A DNA stretch of 64,000 nt from Halospina denitrificans (GTDB lineage Bacteria; Pseudomonadota; Gammaproteobacteria; Pseudomonadales; Oleiphilaceae). Both the position numbers and the translations under genes were made by a program. Below, in pieces: positions 51,367 to 60,227 of the stretch (positions within the stretch are counted from its first letter, which is position 1; every line of letters begins with the position of its first letter). The DNA lies in the NCBI RefSeq assembly GCF_004364635.1, contig NZ_SOAX01000007.1, forward strand, positions 177,996 to 241,995, in the 5' to 3' direction. The notes beneath the pieces are model-generated. The model saw only the letters and a list, made by a program, of their open reading frames with translations. It ran no database searches and had not been told where the DNA came from.

Positions 51367-51395
51367 AGAATAATGGCTACTTCACCCCAATACAA
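51367..51395 (-). promoter_or_regulatory. Promoter of rnpB
   Basis: TTGTAT (51390-51395) and TATTCT (51367-51372) on the minus strand, 17 bases apart. The predicted first base, about 51360, is the first base of the P1 helix. It sits in the gap just after the rsmI stop. Confidence 0.75.
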
Positions 51396-51406
51396 GGGGC
51401 TGCCTT

Positions 51407-52270
51407 CTACCCGCCTTTTCCCTGGAGAACCAGGGCGCGCTCATAGAGGGGATTGCGCGCAGCCCCCGTCATATCGGCGGTGATACGAACGGCCTCTTTC
51501 ACCGGGAGACTCTGAAGAAGCCGCGTCAGCAAACGCTCGGCATCGACCATGGCCGCTTCCACGGCAGCCGCCTTATCCGCCCCGCCCACCAGGACAACAA
51601 ACTCACCCTTTTCAGTGATGTCCCCTGCTTTCGCCAGCTCGGCCAACTCTCCGAGGGTTCCCGCATAAACCGTCTCATAGGTCTTCGTCAGCTCCCGAAC
51701 AACAACGCCGGAACGGTCTGCACCGAAAACGGAGGCCATATCCGTGAGTGCGGCCACAATCCGCCGCGGCGATTCATAGAAGACAAGTGTGCGCTCCTGG
51801 TCCTTGAGCCGCTCCAGCTCACGCTGGCGATGGGCCTGGCGGGGTGGAAGGAACCCCTCAAAAACGAAGCGGTCGGTAGGAAGGCCGGAAATGCTCAGGG
51901 CTGCGGTCACCGCACAGGCACCGGGCGCTGTTGTTACCGCAAAGCCCCTCTCCCGCGCGGCCCGCACCAGTTCAAACCCCGGATCCGAAATAAGCGGTGT
52001 GCCCGCATCGGAGACAAGTGCCAGGGACTGCCCCTGTGCGAGCCAGTCCAGCACGCGCCCAATCTGCTTTTGCTCATTATGCTCATGCAGAGAGGTCATG
52101 GGTGTGCTGAGCCCGAGGTGATCCAGCAGCCGGGCGGTATGACGCGTGTCCTCCGCCAGGATCCGATCCACATCCCGCAGCAGCTCACCGCCTCGCACGC
52201 TCATGTCACCAAGATTGCCGATGGGCGTGGCAACGACATAAAGTGTACCGGGTTTCATTGTCTCAGCCAT
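51407..52270 (-). CDS. rsmI: 16S rRNA 2'-O-methyltransferase RsmI
   Basis: Methylates the ribose of C1402 in 16S rRNA, the same nucleotide that RsmH modifies. The 287-residue protein has V-A-T-P-I-G-N-L-G-D, A-E-D-T-R, L-V-S-D-A-G-T-P-L-I-S-D-P-G and F-Y-E-S-P-R-R. ATG at 52270 (M-A-E-T-M-K-P-G) is chosen; an inner ATG four codons later is possible. It is divergent from lpoA. Confidence 0.96.
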   Translation of the reverse strand: MAETMKPGTLYVVATPIGNLGDMSVRGGELLRDVDRILAEDTRHTARLLDHLGLSTPMTSLHEHNEQKQIGRVLDWLAQGQSLALVSDAGTPLISDPGFELVRAARERGFAVTTAPGACAVTAALSISGLPTDRFVFEGFLPPRQAHRQRELERLKDQERTLVFYESPRRIVAALTDMASVFGADRSGVVVRELTKTYETVYAGTLGELAELAKAGDITEKGEFVVLVGGADKAAAVEAAMVDAERLLTRLLQSLPVKEAVRITADMTGAARNPLYERALVLQGKGG

Positions 52271-52356
52271 GCCCTGCCTGCCATTACCTGTTAGAATTCG
52301 GCGTTCGGACCCAGCCCGCGAGGCGTCGTATTTCAACCCAACAAGCCGAGAGGCCC

Positions 52357-54207
52357 ATGAAACACCTTCCTGCTCTCATCGTTGTGCTGTTCCTGCTACT
52401 GAGCGCCGGCTGCGCGGTCGACCCCGGAGCACCGTCGGAAACGGCGCCCGGGGAGTTCCAGACGGTCCAGGGCCTGCTTCAGGCCGCCGCGGACACCAAT
52501 AATGCCAGCCTCAGGGCAGAATATCAGCTCGAAGCCGCCAAACGGTTGCAGGATAAAGGTGACTATCCCTCGGCACGGCAGTTGTTGGACTCGATGCAGA
52601 CAGACGATCTCGGTCGGGCTCCGGGCCGGATTTACCGTTGGATCCAGGCCCGGGATATTGTGAACAGAGGCTCCAGGGAGGACGCCGAGGAACTCGCAGG
52701 ACGCATTTCACCGGATCTCGTTTCCCGCCTGCCCAGTGATGAACGTAAACGTGCCGTCCGGGATCTTGCCGGCCTCTATGAGCTCGCGGACCAGCCGCTT
52801 AAAACCTTCCGGGTCCTGATGAACGGCTATGCCGTCATTGATGAATCCGAATGGCAACCCTACAACCAACGGGTCTGGGAGGCACTGAAATCCATTCCCG
52901 ATGACAGCCTCAGCAATGAAGCCAGCAGAGCATCTGATGCCAACCCACAAGGCTGGCTCGAACTGGCTCTCTCACTGCGCGCAACGGACCGCTTTGCCAT
53001 TGAACCCAGGGCTGAAGCCATCCGCCAGTGGCAGAAGAACTGGGATAGCCACCCCGGCGCACGCGCACTGCCGGATGAGCTGAGCATAATCGCGACATTA
53101 CCGGAACAGCGACCAGAGCGCATCGCCCTGACGCTGCCTTTGAGTGGCGCGCTTTCCGGGCCTGGCAAGGCAGTGCGGGAGGGATTCCTTGCCGCGTTCT
53201 ACGAAGACCTGGGGAATGATCCGCAGACGGCCATTACGCTGACCATCCACGACACCAACAAGGGTGGATTCAGCCGTATCTACGCAGACCTCCTCGAAGC
53301 GGATCCCGACCTGGTCGTCGGCCCCCTCCGCAAGGAATCGCTTGCCGGCCTCAACAACCAGACCCGAATGCCAATACCGGTCCTGGCGCTCAATTATGTG
53401 CCCTTTGAAGGCCCTATGCCCGAACAGCTCTATCAATTCGGGCTCGCCAGTGAGGACGAAGTTCGCCAGATTGCAACCCGCCTTCACAACAAAGACCACC
53501 GGAACGCCCTGGTGTTCGCTCCCGCCGGCGACTGGGGAAGCCGCATGATCGAGGCCTTTGAATCGGCCCATGAAAAAACGGATGATGCTCGGATGATCCG
53601 GGCCGTCCGCTATGACGAGGGTGAAAACCTGAATCGTGTCGTTGCGGATGGATTCTCCATCAATAGCAGCCGGCAGAGAGCCAACCAGCTCATGCGGGAC
53701 ACTGGCGCCACCATGCAGTATGAGCCCAGGCGCCGGCAGGATATCGACGCTATCGTCCTTTTGGCAGCGCCAGAGCAGGCCCGTCAGTTCAATCCGCTTT
53801 TTGCTTTCTACTATGGGGGAGATCTTCCCGTTTACGGGACCTCACTGCTTTACCATGGAACACCGGACCCATCCCGCGACAGCGACCTCGACGGAATTGC
53901 GTTCACGGATATTCCCTGGATTCTTGACTCGGAACAGACACTGCGCCCCCAGCTGGGCAAACTCTTCCCATCGTTGGGTGAGCGCTACGACCGCCTGTTT
54001 GCCCTTGGGGTGGATAGTTACTATCTGGCGAGCCGCCTGCCCGTACTGGAACAGGTGGAGGGCTATCAGATGAAAGGGCGGACCGGAACCCTGCGCATGG
54101 CCCCCGATGGTGCTATCCGCCGCCATCAGATCTGGGCCAGGTTTGAGAAGGGCCGACCCAGACTTCTTGATGATTCCTCCCCGGAACTGAGGGGCGGAAC
54201 GCAGTAA
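52357..54207 (+). CDS. lpoA: Penicillin-binding protein activator LpoA
   Basis: Outer-membrane lipoprotein that activates PBP1A from outside. The 616-residue protein has a lipobox L-S-A-G-C (C19), an N-terminal helical TPR-like part (about 35-250) and a C-terminal domain like a periplasmic binding protein, opening I-A-L-T-L-P-L-S-G-A-L-S-G-P-G-K-A-V-R-E-G-F. The start at 52357 gives a proper lipoprotein signal. It heads the lpoA-yraN-diaA operon, divergent from rsmI as in E. coli and Pseudomonas. Confidence 0.95.
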   Translation: MKHLPALIVVLFLLLSAGCAVDPGAPSETAPGEFQTVQGLLQAAADTNNASLRAEYQLEAAKRLQDKGDYPSARQLLDSMQTDDLGRAPGRIYRWIQARDIVNRGSREDAEELAGRISPDLVSRLPSDERKRAVRDLAGLYELADQPLKTFRVLMNGYAVIDESEWQPYNQRVWEALKSIPDDSLSNEASRASDANPQGWLELALSLRATDRFAIEPRAEAIRQWQKNWDSHPGARALPDELSIIATLPEQRPERIALTLPLSGALSGPGKAVREGFLAAFYEDLGNDPQTAITLTIHDTNKGGFSRIYADLLEADPDLVVGPLRKESLAGLNNQTRMPIPVLALNYVPFEGPMPEQLYQFGLASEDEVRQIATRLHNKDHRNALVFAPAGDWGSRMIEAFESAHEKTDDARMIRAVRYDEGENLNRVVADGFSINSSRQRANQLMRDTGATMQYEPRRRQDIDAIVLLAAPEQARQFNPLFAFYYGGDLPVYGTSLLYHGTPDPSRDSDLDGIAFTDIPWILDSEQTLRPQLGKLFPSLGERYDRLFALGVDSYYLASRLPVLEQVEGYQMKGRTGTLRMAPDGAIRRHQIWARFEKGRPRLLDDSSPELRGGTQ

Positions 54208-54245
54208 ACTCGCACGGGCGGGCAAGCACAATTGGGAGACCAGGG

Positions 54246-54611
54246 ATGGATCGACGCGAACGAGGATTTCACGCAGAACGGGCGGCGGCCAGCTATCTAA
54301 GGGACCAGGGACTCATCATCCGGGAAGCCAATTTCTCCTGCCGAGCCGGGGAAATCGACCTCATCGCTATTGATGGCGACTGCCTGGTCTTTGTGGAGGT
54401 TCGTGCCCGCCGGCGTGGCGCGCTTGTGGACGGCGCCGAGTCGATCAGCGCACGCAAGAAACTTCGGCTGATTCGCGCTGCCCGATTTTTCCTGCACCGG
54501 CACGGCCTTAACGATTGCTTTTGCCGGTTCGACGTGATCGCCGTCAGCCTCGAGAGCAATAGCCAGGAGCACTTTCAATGGATCAGGAACGCATTTGACG
54601 CAACGACATGA
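54246..54611 (+). CDS. yraN: UPF0102 family protein YraN
   Basis: A 121-residue predicted nuclease-like protein with the restriction-endonuclease fold: R-G-x-x-A-E-x-x-A-A-x-Y-L near the N-terminus, G-E-I-D-L-I-A and F-V-E-V-R-A-R-R, which fit a D-x(n)-E-x-K-like site. Function is unknown. It overlaps diaA by 4 bases. Confidence 0.95.
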   Translation: MDRRERGFHAERAAASYLRDQGLIIREANFSCRAGEIDLIAIDGDCLVFVEVRARRRGALVDGAESISARKKLRLIRAARFFLHRHGLNDCFCRFDVIAVSLESNSQEHFQWIRNAFDATT

Positions 54612-55201
54612 CCGATTCTGAAGCGCTATTCAATCAGCATATCGCCGCCCATATGGAATGCATCGGCGAGGCAGCCACCTCCGTAGCCCCGATGATCAAC
54701 TCGGCGGCCGAATGCATCGTGGAATCCATGCTCAACGAGGGCCAGGTTCTGGCCTGTGGCAATGGCAAGGCGAACGCATTTGCGCAGTATTTCTGCAGCT
54801 GCATGCTGGGCTACCATGAAACCGAGCGCCCCGCCCTTCCCGCCATCAACATCGGCGGGGATGCAACCACCTTCTCTGCCATTGCAATGGCCAATCGAGT
54901 ACAGGAAGCGTTCTCGCGCCAGATTCAGGCTATTGGGCGGGAGGGCGACACCCTGATACTGATGACCGACGATGGCAACAAATCGAGCATGGTCCAGGCA
55001 CTCCAGGCGGCACACGACCGTCATATCCGGGTAATTGCCATAACGGGGCAGCAGGAAACCGACATCCATTCCCTGCTTTATGATGATGACATTGAACTGG
55101 CGTTACCGGACGTGTCTCCAGGGCGGGCTGCAGAGCTCATTATCATCATTCTCAATGCGCTCTGCAGCCAGGTGGAGGCGATGCTTTTCGGGGAGTCCTG
55201 A
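54608..55201 (+). CDS. diaA: DnaA initiator-associating protein DiaA (SIS domain)
   Basis: A 197-residue SIS-domain protein related to phosphoheptose isomerase GmhA. It has A-C-G-N-G-K-A-N-A-F-A-Q-Y-F and the late L-P-D-V-S-P-G-R-A-A-E-L. In E. coli DiaA binds DnaA and times replication; the lpoA-yraN-diaA order supports that assignment over GmhA. A role in sugar metabolism cannot be excluded. Confidence 0.88.
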   Translation: MTDSEALFNQHIAAHMECIGEAATSVAPMINSAAECIVESMLNEGQVLACGNGKANAFAQYFCSCMLGYHETERPALPAINIGGDATTFSAIAMANRVQEAFSRQIQAIGREGDTLILMTDDGNKSSMVQALQAAHDRHIRVIAITGQQETDIHSLLYDDDIELALPDVSPGRAAELIIIILNALCSQVEAMLFGES

Positions 55202-55206
55202 TCGGG

Positions 55207-55632
55207 TTACTTCACGACCTTCAGGTTCGGTTTCTTCTTGTCCGATTCCTGATTGCCACTTTCAGACTCGAATGGCGCCTCATCAGAAGGACCGTCATCC
55301 GGGCCATCCGGATCCGGGCTGCCAGGCTCCTGGCCGAAGACCATGCCCTGGCCGTTTTCTCGCGCGTAAATGGCCATCACCGCGTAAACCGGCACATAGA
55401 CATTGACCGGAACTCCGCCGAACCTGGCATTGAACTCAACAGCCTCATCCCCCAGGAGCAGTCCTTTAACTGCAGAGGAACTGATATTGAGCACAATCTG
55501 CCCGTTTGCGACGTAATCCATGGGAACCTGGACCCCCGACAGACTCGCGTCCACAACCAGATGCGGGGTTGTGCCATTATCCAGTATCCACTCATTCAGC
55601 GCGCGGATCAGATAGGGGCGACTCGATTTCAT
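55207..55632 (-). CDS. sspB: ClpXP protease specificity factor SspB
   Basis: Adaptor that delivers ssrA-tagged proteins to ClpXP. The 141-residue protein has the substrate-binding domain (R-P-Y-L-I-R-A-L-N-E-W-I-L-D-N-G-x-T-P-H-L) followed by an acidic flexible tail and the C-terminal ClpX-binding peptide L-K-V-V-K. It follows sspA by 37 bases. Confidence 0.97.
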   Translation of the reverse strand: MKSSRPYLIRALNEWILDNGTTPHLVVDASLSGVQVPMDYVANGQIVLNISSSAVKGLLLGDEAVEFNARFGGVPVNVYVPVYAVMAIYARENGQGMVFGQEPGSPDPDGPDDGPSDEAPFESESGNQESDKKKPNLKVVK

Positions 55633-55669
55633 CGGTTATGACTCCCTGGGTTACTCATACTGCAACCCT

Positions 55670-56302
55670 TCAATCGCGCATTTCCTCTTCACTCTCAGAG
55701 AGGCTCGCCTTGAAACTGCGGCGTTCGAAAATTCGTTCCATGTAGTCCATCAGTGGTTTGACACGATTCTCGGGAAGCTCGATGCCGAGCTTGTCCAGCC
55801 GCCACAGCAATGGCCCCACACAGCAGTCCACAATCGTGAACTCCTCACTGAGAAAATACGGCGCTTCATTGAAAAGCGGTGCTGCCGATATCAGGCTTTC
55901 ACGCAACTCCTTGCGTGCCGATTCCGCCGCCTTCGAACTGGGCTTATTGGCAAGAATCGTGTCCGCCAGACCACACCAGTCCCGCCCCACGCGCCACATC
56001 ATAAGGCGGCTCTGCGCCCTGGCCACCGGATAGACCGGCAACAGAGGCGGATGCGGAAAGCGCTCATCCAGGTACTCCATGATGATGTTGGGCTCATAAA
56101 GCACCAGATCCCGGTCAACAAGGGTTGGCAGGGCGTTGTAGGGATTCAGATCAGAGAGTTCCGATGGTGGATCGGAAGGGTCGACATTCACCACGTCCAC
56201 AGTCACGCCTTTCTCAGCCAGAACAATGCGCACACGATGGCTGTAATGGCTCTGAGGATCAGAGAAAAATGTCATTGATGACCGTTTGGTCACAACACCC
56301 AT
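55670..56302 (-). CDS. sspA: Stringent starvation protein A
   Basis: RNA-polymerase-associated protein with a glutathione-transferase fold, needed for stress gene expression. The 210-residue protein keeps the surface P-H-P motif in E-R-F-P-H-P-P-L and lacks obvious GST catalytic residues. ATG at 56302 is chosen, with AGGGG upstream. The 107-base leader holds a large hairpin (see separate entry). Confidence 0.95.
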   Translation of the reverse strand: MGVVTKRSSMTFFSDPQSHYSHRVRIVLAEKGVTVDVVNVDPSDPPSELSDLNPYNALPTLVDRDLVLYEPNIIMEYLDERFPHPPLLPVYPVARAQSRLMMWRVGRDWCGLADTILANKPSSKAAESARKELRESLISAAPLFNEAPYFLSEEFTIVDCCVGPLLWRLDKLGIELPENRVKPLMDYMERIFERRSFKASLSESEEEMRD

Positions 56303-56344
56303 AGATTTACCCCTAAATAGCCGGTCGTCCGAAGGGATCACAAG

Positions 56345-56384
56345 CGCATGGCCCGGCTATCGATTGACAATGCCGGGCCATGCG
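56345..56384 (-). promoter_or_regulatory. 13-bp perfect inverted repeat in the sspA leader
   Basis: CGCATGGCCCGGC (56345-56357) pairs fully with GCCGGGCCATGCG (56372-56384) around a 14-base AT-rich loop. It lies between petC and sspA, just downstream of a candidate sspA promoter. No T-run follows, so it is not a standard terminator of petABC, though it could still block exonucleases. Confidence 0.65.
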
Positions 56385-56393
56385 GGAGGCAGG

Positions 56394-56423
56394 ATTATAA
56401 CGGATTTCGTCAGTGGATGTCTT
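56394..56423 (-). promoter_or_regulatory. Candidate promoter for sspA-sspB
   Basis: AAGACA (56418-56423) and a perfect TATAAT (56394-56399) on the minus strand with an 18-base spacer. The -35 lies inside the 3' end of petC. Transcription would begin near 56387, right at the large hairpin. Confidence 0.45.
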
Positions 56424-57165
56424 TCCAGTATTCGCGATTCAACAGGTACGCGAAGATGAAGAAGATACCGATGAAGATGAGCACGTAAACGCCAATCCGC
56501 TTCCTGTCCATCAGCGCGGGTTCGCCCAGGTAGACCAGGAAGTTGGTCAGGTCGTACATGGCCTGGTCAAACTCCTCGGGTTCCATACTCCCCTCGATGG
56601 CCCAGTCATCACAGACCCCATCGTTAAGAGTTTCACCCGTAGCTGGATCAACGGACTCCTCCGCCCCAATGTGCGGCTTCTCGGCGCAAAGGCCACCCTT
56701 GTTAACCATCACATGCGGCATACCCACGTTGTCGAAGACCACGTTGTTGACCCCAAGCGGACGACTCTCATCCTTGTAGAATCCACGCAGATAGGAGTAC
56801 AGCCAGTCAGGGCCGTTGACCCTGGCCGTCAGGGTCAGATCCGGCGGAGCAACCCCGAACCACTGCTCAGCCTCTTCGCCGGGCATCGCGATTTCCATCA
56901 GCTCACCGTATCGGGAGTCCGTGAAGATCAGGTTCTCTTCATACAACTCCTGCGGGATCCCAATGTCCTCGGCAACGAGCCTGTATCGGGCATATTTCGC
57001 CGAATGGCATCCCATGCAGTTATTGGTGAAGATCTTGGCGCCTCGTTGCAGCGACGCCTTGTCGCTGAGGTCAGGCTCCATGCTGTCAAGGTTACCACCT
57101 CCGCCAGCTGCAGTCGCCAGGACCGGCACCAGAAGCAGAATCAATGCACTCAGTATCTGTTTCAT
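56410..57165 (-). CDS. petC: Cytochrome c1 of the bc1 complex
   Basis: Haem subunit that passes electrons from the Rieske protein to soluble cytochrome c. The 251-residue precursor has a signal peptide (about 1-20), the haem site C50-M-G-C53-H54, the axial methionine candidate in the G-M-P-H-V-M region or the A-M-P-G segment, and one C-terminal membrane anchor (about 226-243). It overlaps petB by 4 bases. Confidence 0.97.
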   Translation of the reverse strand: MKQILSALILLLVPVLATAAGGGGNLDSMEPDLSDKASLQRGAKIFTNNCMGCHSAKYARYRLVAEDIGIPQELYEENLIFTDSRYGELMEIAMPGEEAEQWFGVAPPDLTLTARVNGPDWLYSYLRGFYKDESRPLGVNNVVFDNVGMPHVMVNKGGLCAEKPHIGAEESVDPATGETLNDGVCDDWAIEGSMEPEEFDQAMYDLTNFLVYLGEPALMDRKRIGVYVLIFIGIFFIFAYLLNREYWKDIH

Positions 57166-58397
57166 TTGGTTGTCACCCTCTCCGGAACCGGTTTAGTCGA
57201 CTCCATCCGCGTATAGAATGGCATCAGGATGAAGAAACCGAAGTAGCCCAGTGTGCCCAGCTGTGCCAACAGTGTCTTGATGTCGGTCGTGGGCACCGTC
57301 CCCAGGTAGCCAAGCATCACAAAGCACACGACAAAGATGGTCAATGCGATGCGACTCAGCATCCCTTTGTACCGGATGGAACGAACCGGACTGCGGTCCA
57401 GCCAGGGCAGCACGAACAGGATGGCAACTGCGGCTCCCATCACCACAACGCCCCAGAACTGCGAGGAGAGCCCAAACAGGTTGAATGTCACAGCCCGCAA
57501 CATGGCGTAGAACGGTGTGAAGTACCATACCGGTGCAATGTGATCCGGCGTCTGCAGCGGGTCCGCCTGCTGGAAGTTCGGTTTCTCCAGGAAATAACCG
57601 CCCATTTCGGGGAAGAAGAACACGATGGTTGCAAACACCGCCAGGAAGACCGCGATCGGAACCAGGTCATGCACGGTGTAGTAGGGATGGAACGGGATAC
57701 CGTCTTTCGGAATGCCGTTTTCATCCTTGTTCTTCTTGATATCAACGCCATCCGGGTTGTTGGAGCCAACCTCATGCAGGGCCAGGATATGCAGGATGAC
57801 CAGCCCAACCAGAACCAGTGGCAACGCGACCACGTGCAGGGCAAAGAAGCGGTTCAGGGTTGCACCGGAAATCAGGTAGTCACCGCGAATCCAGATCGCC
57901 AGGTCCTCACCGATGCCCGGGATGGCGCTGAACAGATTGATAATAACCTGCGCACCCCAGTAGGACATCTGCCCCCAGGGCAGCACATAGCCCATGAAGG
58001 CTTCCGCCATAAGCAGCAGATAGATGGCCATACCGAAGACCCAGATCAGCTCGCGAGGCTTCTGGTAGGACCCGTACATCAACGCACGGAACATATGCAG
58101 GTAGACAACCAGGAAGAACATCGAGGCGCCTGTGGAGTGCATGTAGCGCAGGAGCCACCCGTAGTTGACGTCACGCATGATGTACTCAACGGAGGCGAAG
58201 GCCCCCTCGGCAGTCGGTGTGTACATCATGGTCAGCCAGATCCCGGTCAGGAGCTGATTGACCAGTACCAGCATCGAAAGAACCCCGAACGCATACCAGA
58301 AGTTGAAGTTCTTAGGCGCGTAGTACTTGCTCATGTGCTTTTCAAAGGCATCCACAATTGGAAGCCGGTCGTCGATCCACTTAATCAGTCCACTCAT
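57162..58397 (-). CDS. petB: Cytochrome b of the bc1 complex
   Basis: Membrane core of the ubiquinol-cytochrome c reductase. The 411-residue protein has eight membrane segments and the haem ligands H87, H101, H188 and H203. The Qo-site motif is P-V-W-Y, not the common P-E-W-Y. It overlaps petA and petC by 4 bases each, which fits the petABC order. Confidence 0.98.
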   Translation of the reverse strand: MSGLIKWIDDRLPIVDAFEKHMSKYYAPKNFNFWYAFGVLSMLVLVNQLLTGIWLTMMYTPTAEGAFASVEYIMRDVNYGWLLRYMHSTGASMFFLVVYLHMFRALMYGSYQKPRELIWVFGMAIYLLLMAEAFMGYVLPWGQMSYWGAQVIINLFSAIPGIGEDLAIWIRGDYLISGATLNRFFALHVVALPLVLVGLVILHILALHEVGSNNPDGVDIKKNKDENGIPKDGIPFHPYYTVHDLVPIAVFLAVFATIVFFFPEMGGYFLEKPNFQQADPLQTPDHIAPVWYFTPFYAMLRAVTFNLFGLSSQFWGVVVMGAAVAILFVLPWLDRSPVRSIRYKGMLSRIALTIFVVCFVMLGYLGTVPTTDIKTLLAQLGTLGYFGFFILMPFYTRMESTKPVPERVTTK

Positions 58398-58993
58398 GCT
58401 GCATCCTCCGGATCGACACCAACGGCAATTGTCTCACCATCATCCTCAAACCGGTGTGGTGGAACGACAAGGTTCGTGGGAGCAGGAACGCCCGTGTAGA
58501 CGCGGCCTGAAAGGTCAAACTTGGAACCATGGCAGGCGCAGAAAAATCCGCCCGGCCAGTCATCACCCAGGCCTTCGGCACCCGGCTCGGGCCGGTATGA
58601 CGGCGAGCATCCCAGATGGGTACAGATACCGACTACCACCAGAAATTCCGGCTTCACCGACCGGTAGGTTCCGGACACGTACTCAGGCTGCTGATTCTCC
58701 TTGGAGTTTGGGTCCTCCAGGCGTTCGCCGAGGCCTTCAAGCCGGTCAAGCATTTCCTGGGTCCGGCGAACCACCCAGACGGGTTGTCCGCGCCACTCCA
58801 CGGTGACCCGCTCGCCTTCCTCGATCTTGGATATACTGAGGCGCCGGGGTGCTCCTGCCGCCTCCGCCTTGGCACTCGGCTGCCAGGACGACACGAAAGG
58901 AACTGCAAGCCCTACAGCCCCGACGCCACCAATTACGGACGTGGCGCCGACTAGAAAGCGCCGTCGACCGTGGTTTACGTCGCCATTATTCAT
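58394..58993 (-). CDS. petA: Rieske iron-sulfur subunit of the bc1 complex
   Basis: A 199-residue protein with an uncleaved Tat-type anchor (G-R-R-R-F-L-V-G then a hydrophobic segment) and the Rieske cluster ligands C124, H126, C152 and H155; C129 and C154 form the disulfide (C-T-H-L-G-C and C-A-C-H-G-S). It is the first gene of petABC. Confidence 0.98.
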   Translation of the reverse strand: MNNGDVNHGRRRFLVGATSVIGGVGAVGLAVPFVSSWQPSAKAEAAGAPRRLSISKIEEGERVTVEWRGQPVWVVRRTQEMLDRLEGLGERLEDPNSKENQQPEYVSGTYRSVKPEFLVVVGICTHLGCSPSYRPEPGAEGLGDDWPGGFFCACHGSKFDLSGRVYTGVPAPTNLVVPPHRFEDDGETIAVGVDPEDAA

Positions 58994-59181
58994 ACTGGCC
59001 TTCTCCCATTAGCAAAAGCACGCCCCATTACGGACCAGCGTACCCTGTTACCACTTGGCTTGGTCAAGCTGAATACCAATCAGCTCAACGCCATCATTAT
59101 TGCGCTGGAAAAAACGCTCAAATGTTAATTAAATCAGTCATTGCATACAAGGTGATATGTCAATTACCTCGGCCCGACACA

Positions 59182-59210
59182 AAAAGGCCCGATCTGTAAT
59201 CGGGCCTTTT
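59182..59210. terminator. Bidirectional intrinsic terminator after rpsI
   Basis: AAAAGGCCCGAT, loop CTGTA, ATCGGGCCTTTT: a 12-base stem with T-runs on both strands. On the minus strand it ends the rplM-rpsI transcript 24 bases after the stop. The rest of the gap to petA (58994-59181) holds only a short inverted repeat (AGCTGA 59067-59072, TCAGCT 59080-59085) and no gene or convincing promoter. Confidence 0.92.
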
Positions 59211-59234
59211 GGCTGGCTGCCATGATCCAGCGAC

Positions 59235-59627
59235 CTAGCGCTTCGAATACTGTGGCCGCTTCCGGGCCTTGCGAAGCCCAACCTTCTTGCGCTCAACCGC
59301 GCGGTCATCTCGGGTAACGTAACCCGCACGCCGCAGAGCTGGCCGAAGCGTTTCATCGTACTCAATCAGAGCTCGGGTGATGCCGTGACGCACGGCGCCG
59401 GCCTGACCGCTGGAGCCACCGCCACTGACGGTAACCTTTAGATCAAAACGGCCCTGAGCATCCGCAACCACCAGCGGCTGCTGGACAATCATGCGAAGAG
59501 TGTCTCGCCCAAAAAACTTTTCCAGCGAGCAGCCGTTGACTTCGATATTACCGCTTCCGGGCTTGATAAAGACCCGTGCAGCCGAGGTTTTACGACGACC
59601 GGTACCGTAATTGTATGTAGCTGACAT
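59235..59627 (-). CDS. rpsI: 30S ribosomal protein S9
   Basis: A 130-residue protein identical in length to E. coli S9. It has [12 protein letters not shown], the [19 protein letters not shown] signature and the C-terminal [11 protein letters not shown] tail that contacts P-site tRNA. It follows rplM by 12 bases. Confidence 0.99.
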   Translation of the reverse strand: MSATYNYGTGRRKTSAARVFIKPGSGNIEVNGCSLEKFFGRDTLRMIVQQPLVVADAQGRFDLKVTVSGGGSSGQAGAVRHGITRALIEYDETLRPALRRAGYVTRDDRAVERKKVGLRKARKRPQYSKR

Positions 59628-59639
59628 AATCGCCTTCCG

Positions 59640-60068
59640 TTAAATCTCGAGTTGCTGGGGCTGCTGCGCCGTATGGGGATGCTCATCGCCCGCGTAGACT
59701 TTCAGTTTCTTGAACATCGCCCTGCCAAGCGGCCCGCGCGGGAGCATCCCCTTAACAGAATACTCAATCACACGCTCAGGGTGGCGTTCGATCATCTCTT
59801 CAAAGTTCATCGAACGGATACCGCCGGGATACCCCGTATGGCGATAATACTGCTTATCCGTTGTTTTGCGCCCGGTCACGCGGACCTTCTCCGCATTGAC
59901 CACCACAATGTAATCACCCGTGTCGACATGGGGCGTATATTCCGGTTTATGCTTGCCCCTAAGACGACGGGCAATTTCCGTGGACAGACGCCCAAGCGTC
60001 TTGTCCGACGCATCTACGACATACCAGTCGCGCGTGACGCTTTCCGGTTTTGCACTCAGAGTCTTCAT
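59640..60068 (-). CDS. rplM: 50S ribosomal protein L13
   Basis: A 142-residue protein, the same length as E. coli L13. It has [14 protein letters not shown], the [22 protein letters not shown] motif and [11 protein letters not shown] at 60068 is chosen over an upstream in-frame ATG at 60083, as it matches the family N-terminus M-K-T-L. Confidence 0.99.
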   Translation of the reverse strand: MKTLSAKPESVTRDWYVVDASDKTLGRLSTEIARRLRGKHKPEYTPHVDTGDYIVVVNAEKVRVTGRKTTDKQYYRHTGYPGGIRSMNFEEMIERHPERVIEYSVKGMLPRGPLGRAMFKKLKVYAGDEHPHTAQQPQQLEI

Positions 60069-60198
60069 GAATCCCGCCTTCAAAAAAATAATCAGGCCCT
60101 GCCATCACTCAGGACAGCTGTGGGCATTTTGGACCAGGTATCGATCGAAGCAGCGCCCGGGGCTGGGTTGCGCTTCTCCGCCAAAAGCCAGGGGCGGC

Positions 60199-60227
60199 AT
60201 TATACCGGAGGACCCTCGCCATGCAAA
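60199..60227 (-). promoter_or_regulatory. Promoter of rplM-rpsI
   Basis: TTTGCA (60222-60227) and a perfect TATAAT (60199-60204) on the minus strand, 17 bases apart. The -10 box covers the tatD stop codon. It gives a leader of about 125 bases before rplM, long enough for autogenous control, which is known for L13 in E. coli. Confidence 0.65.
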
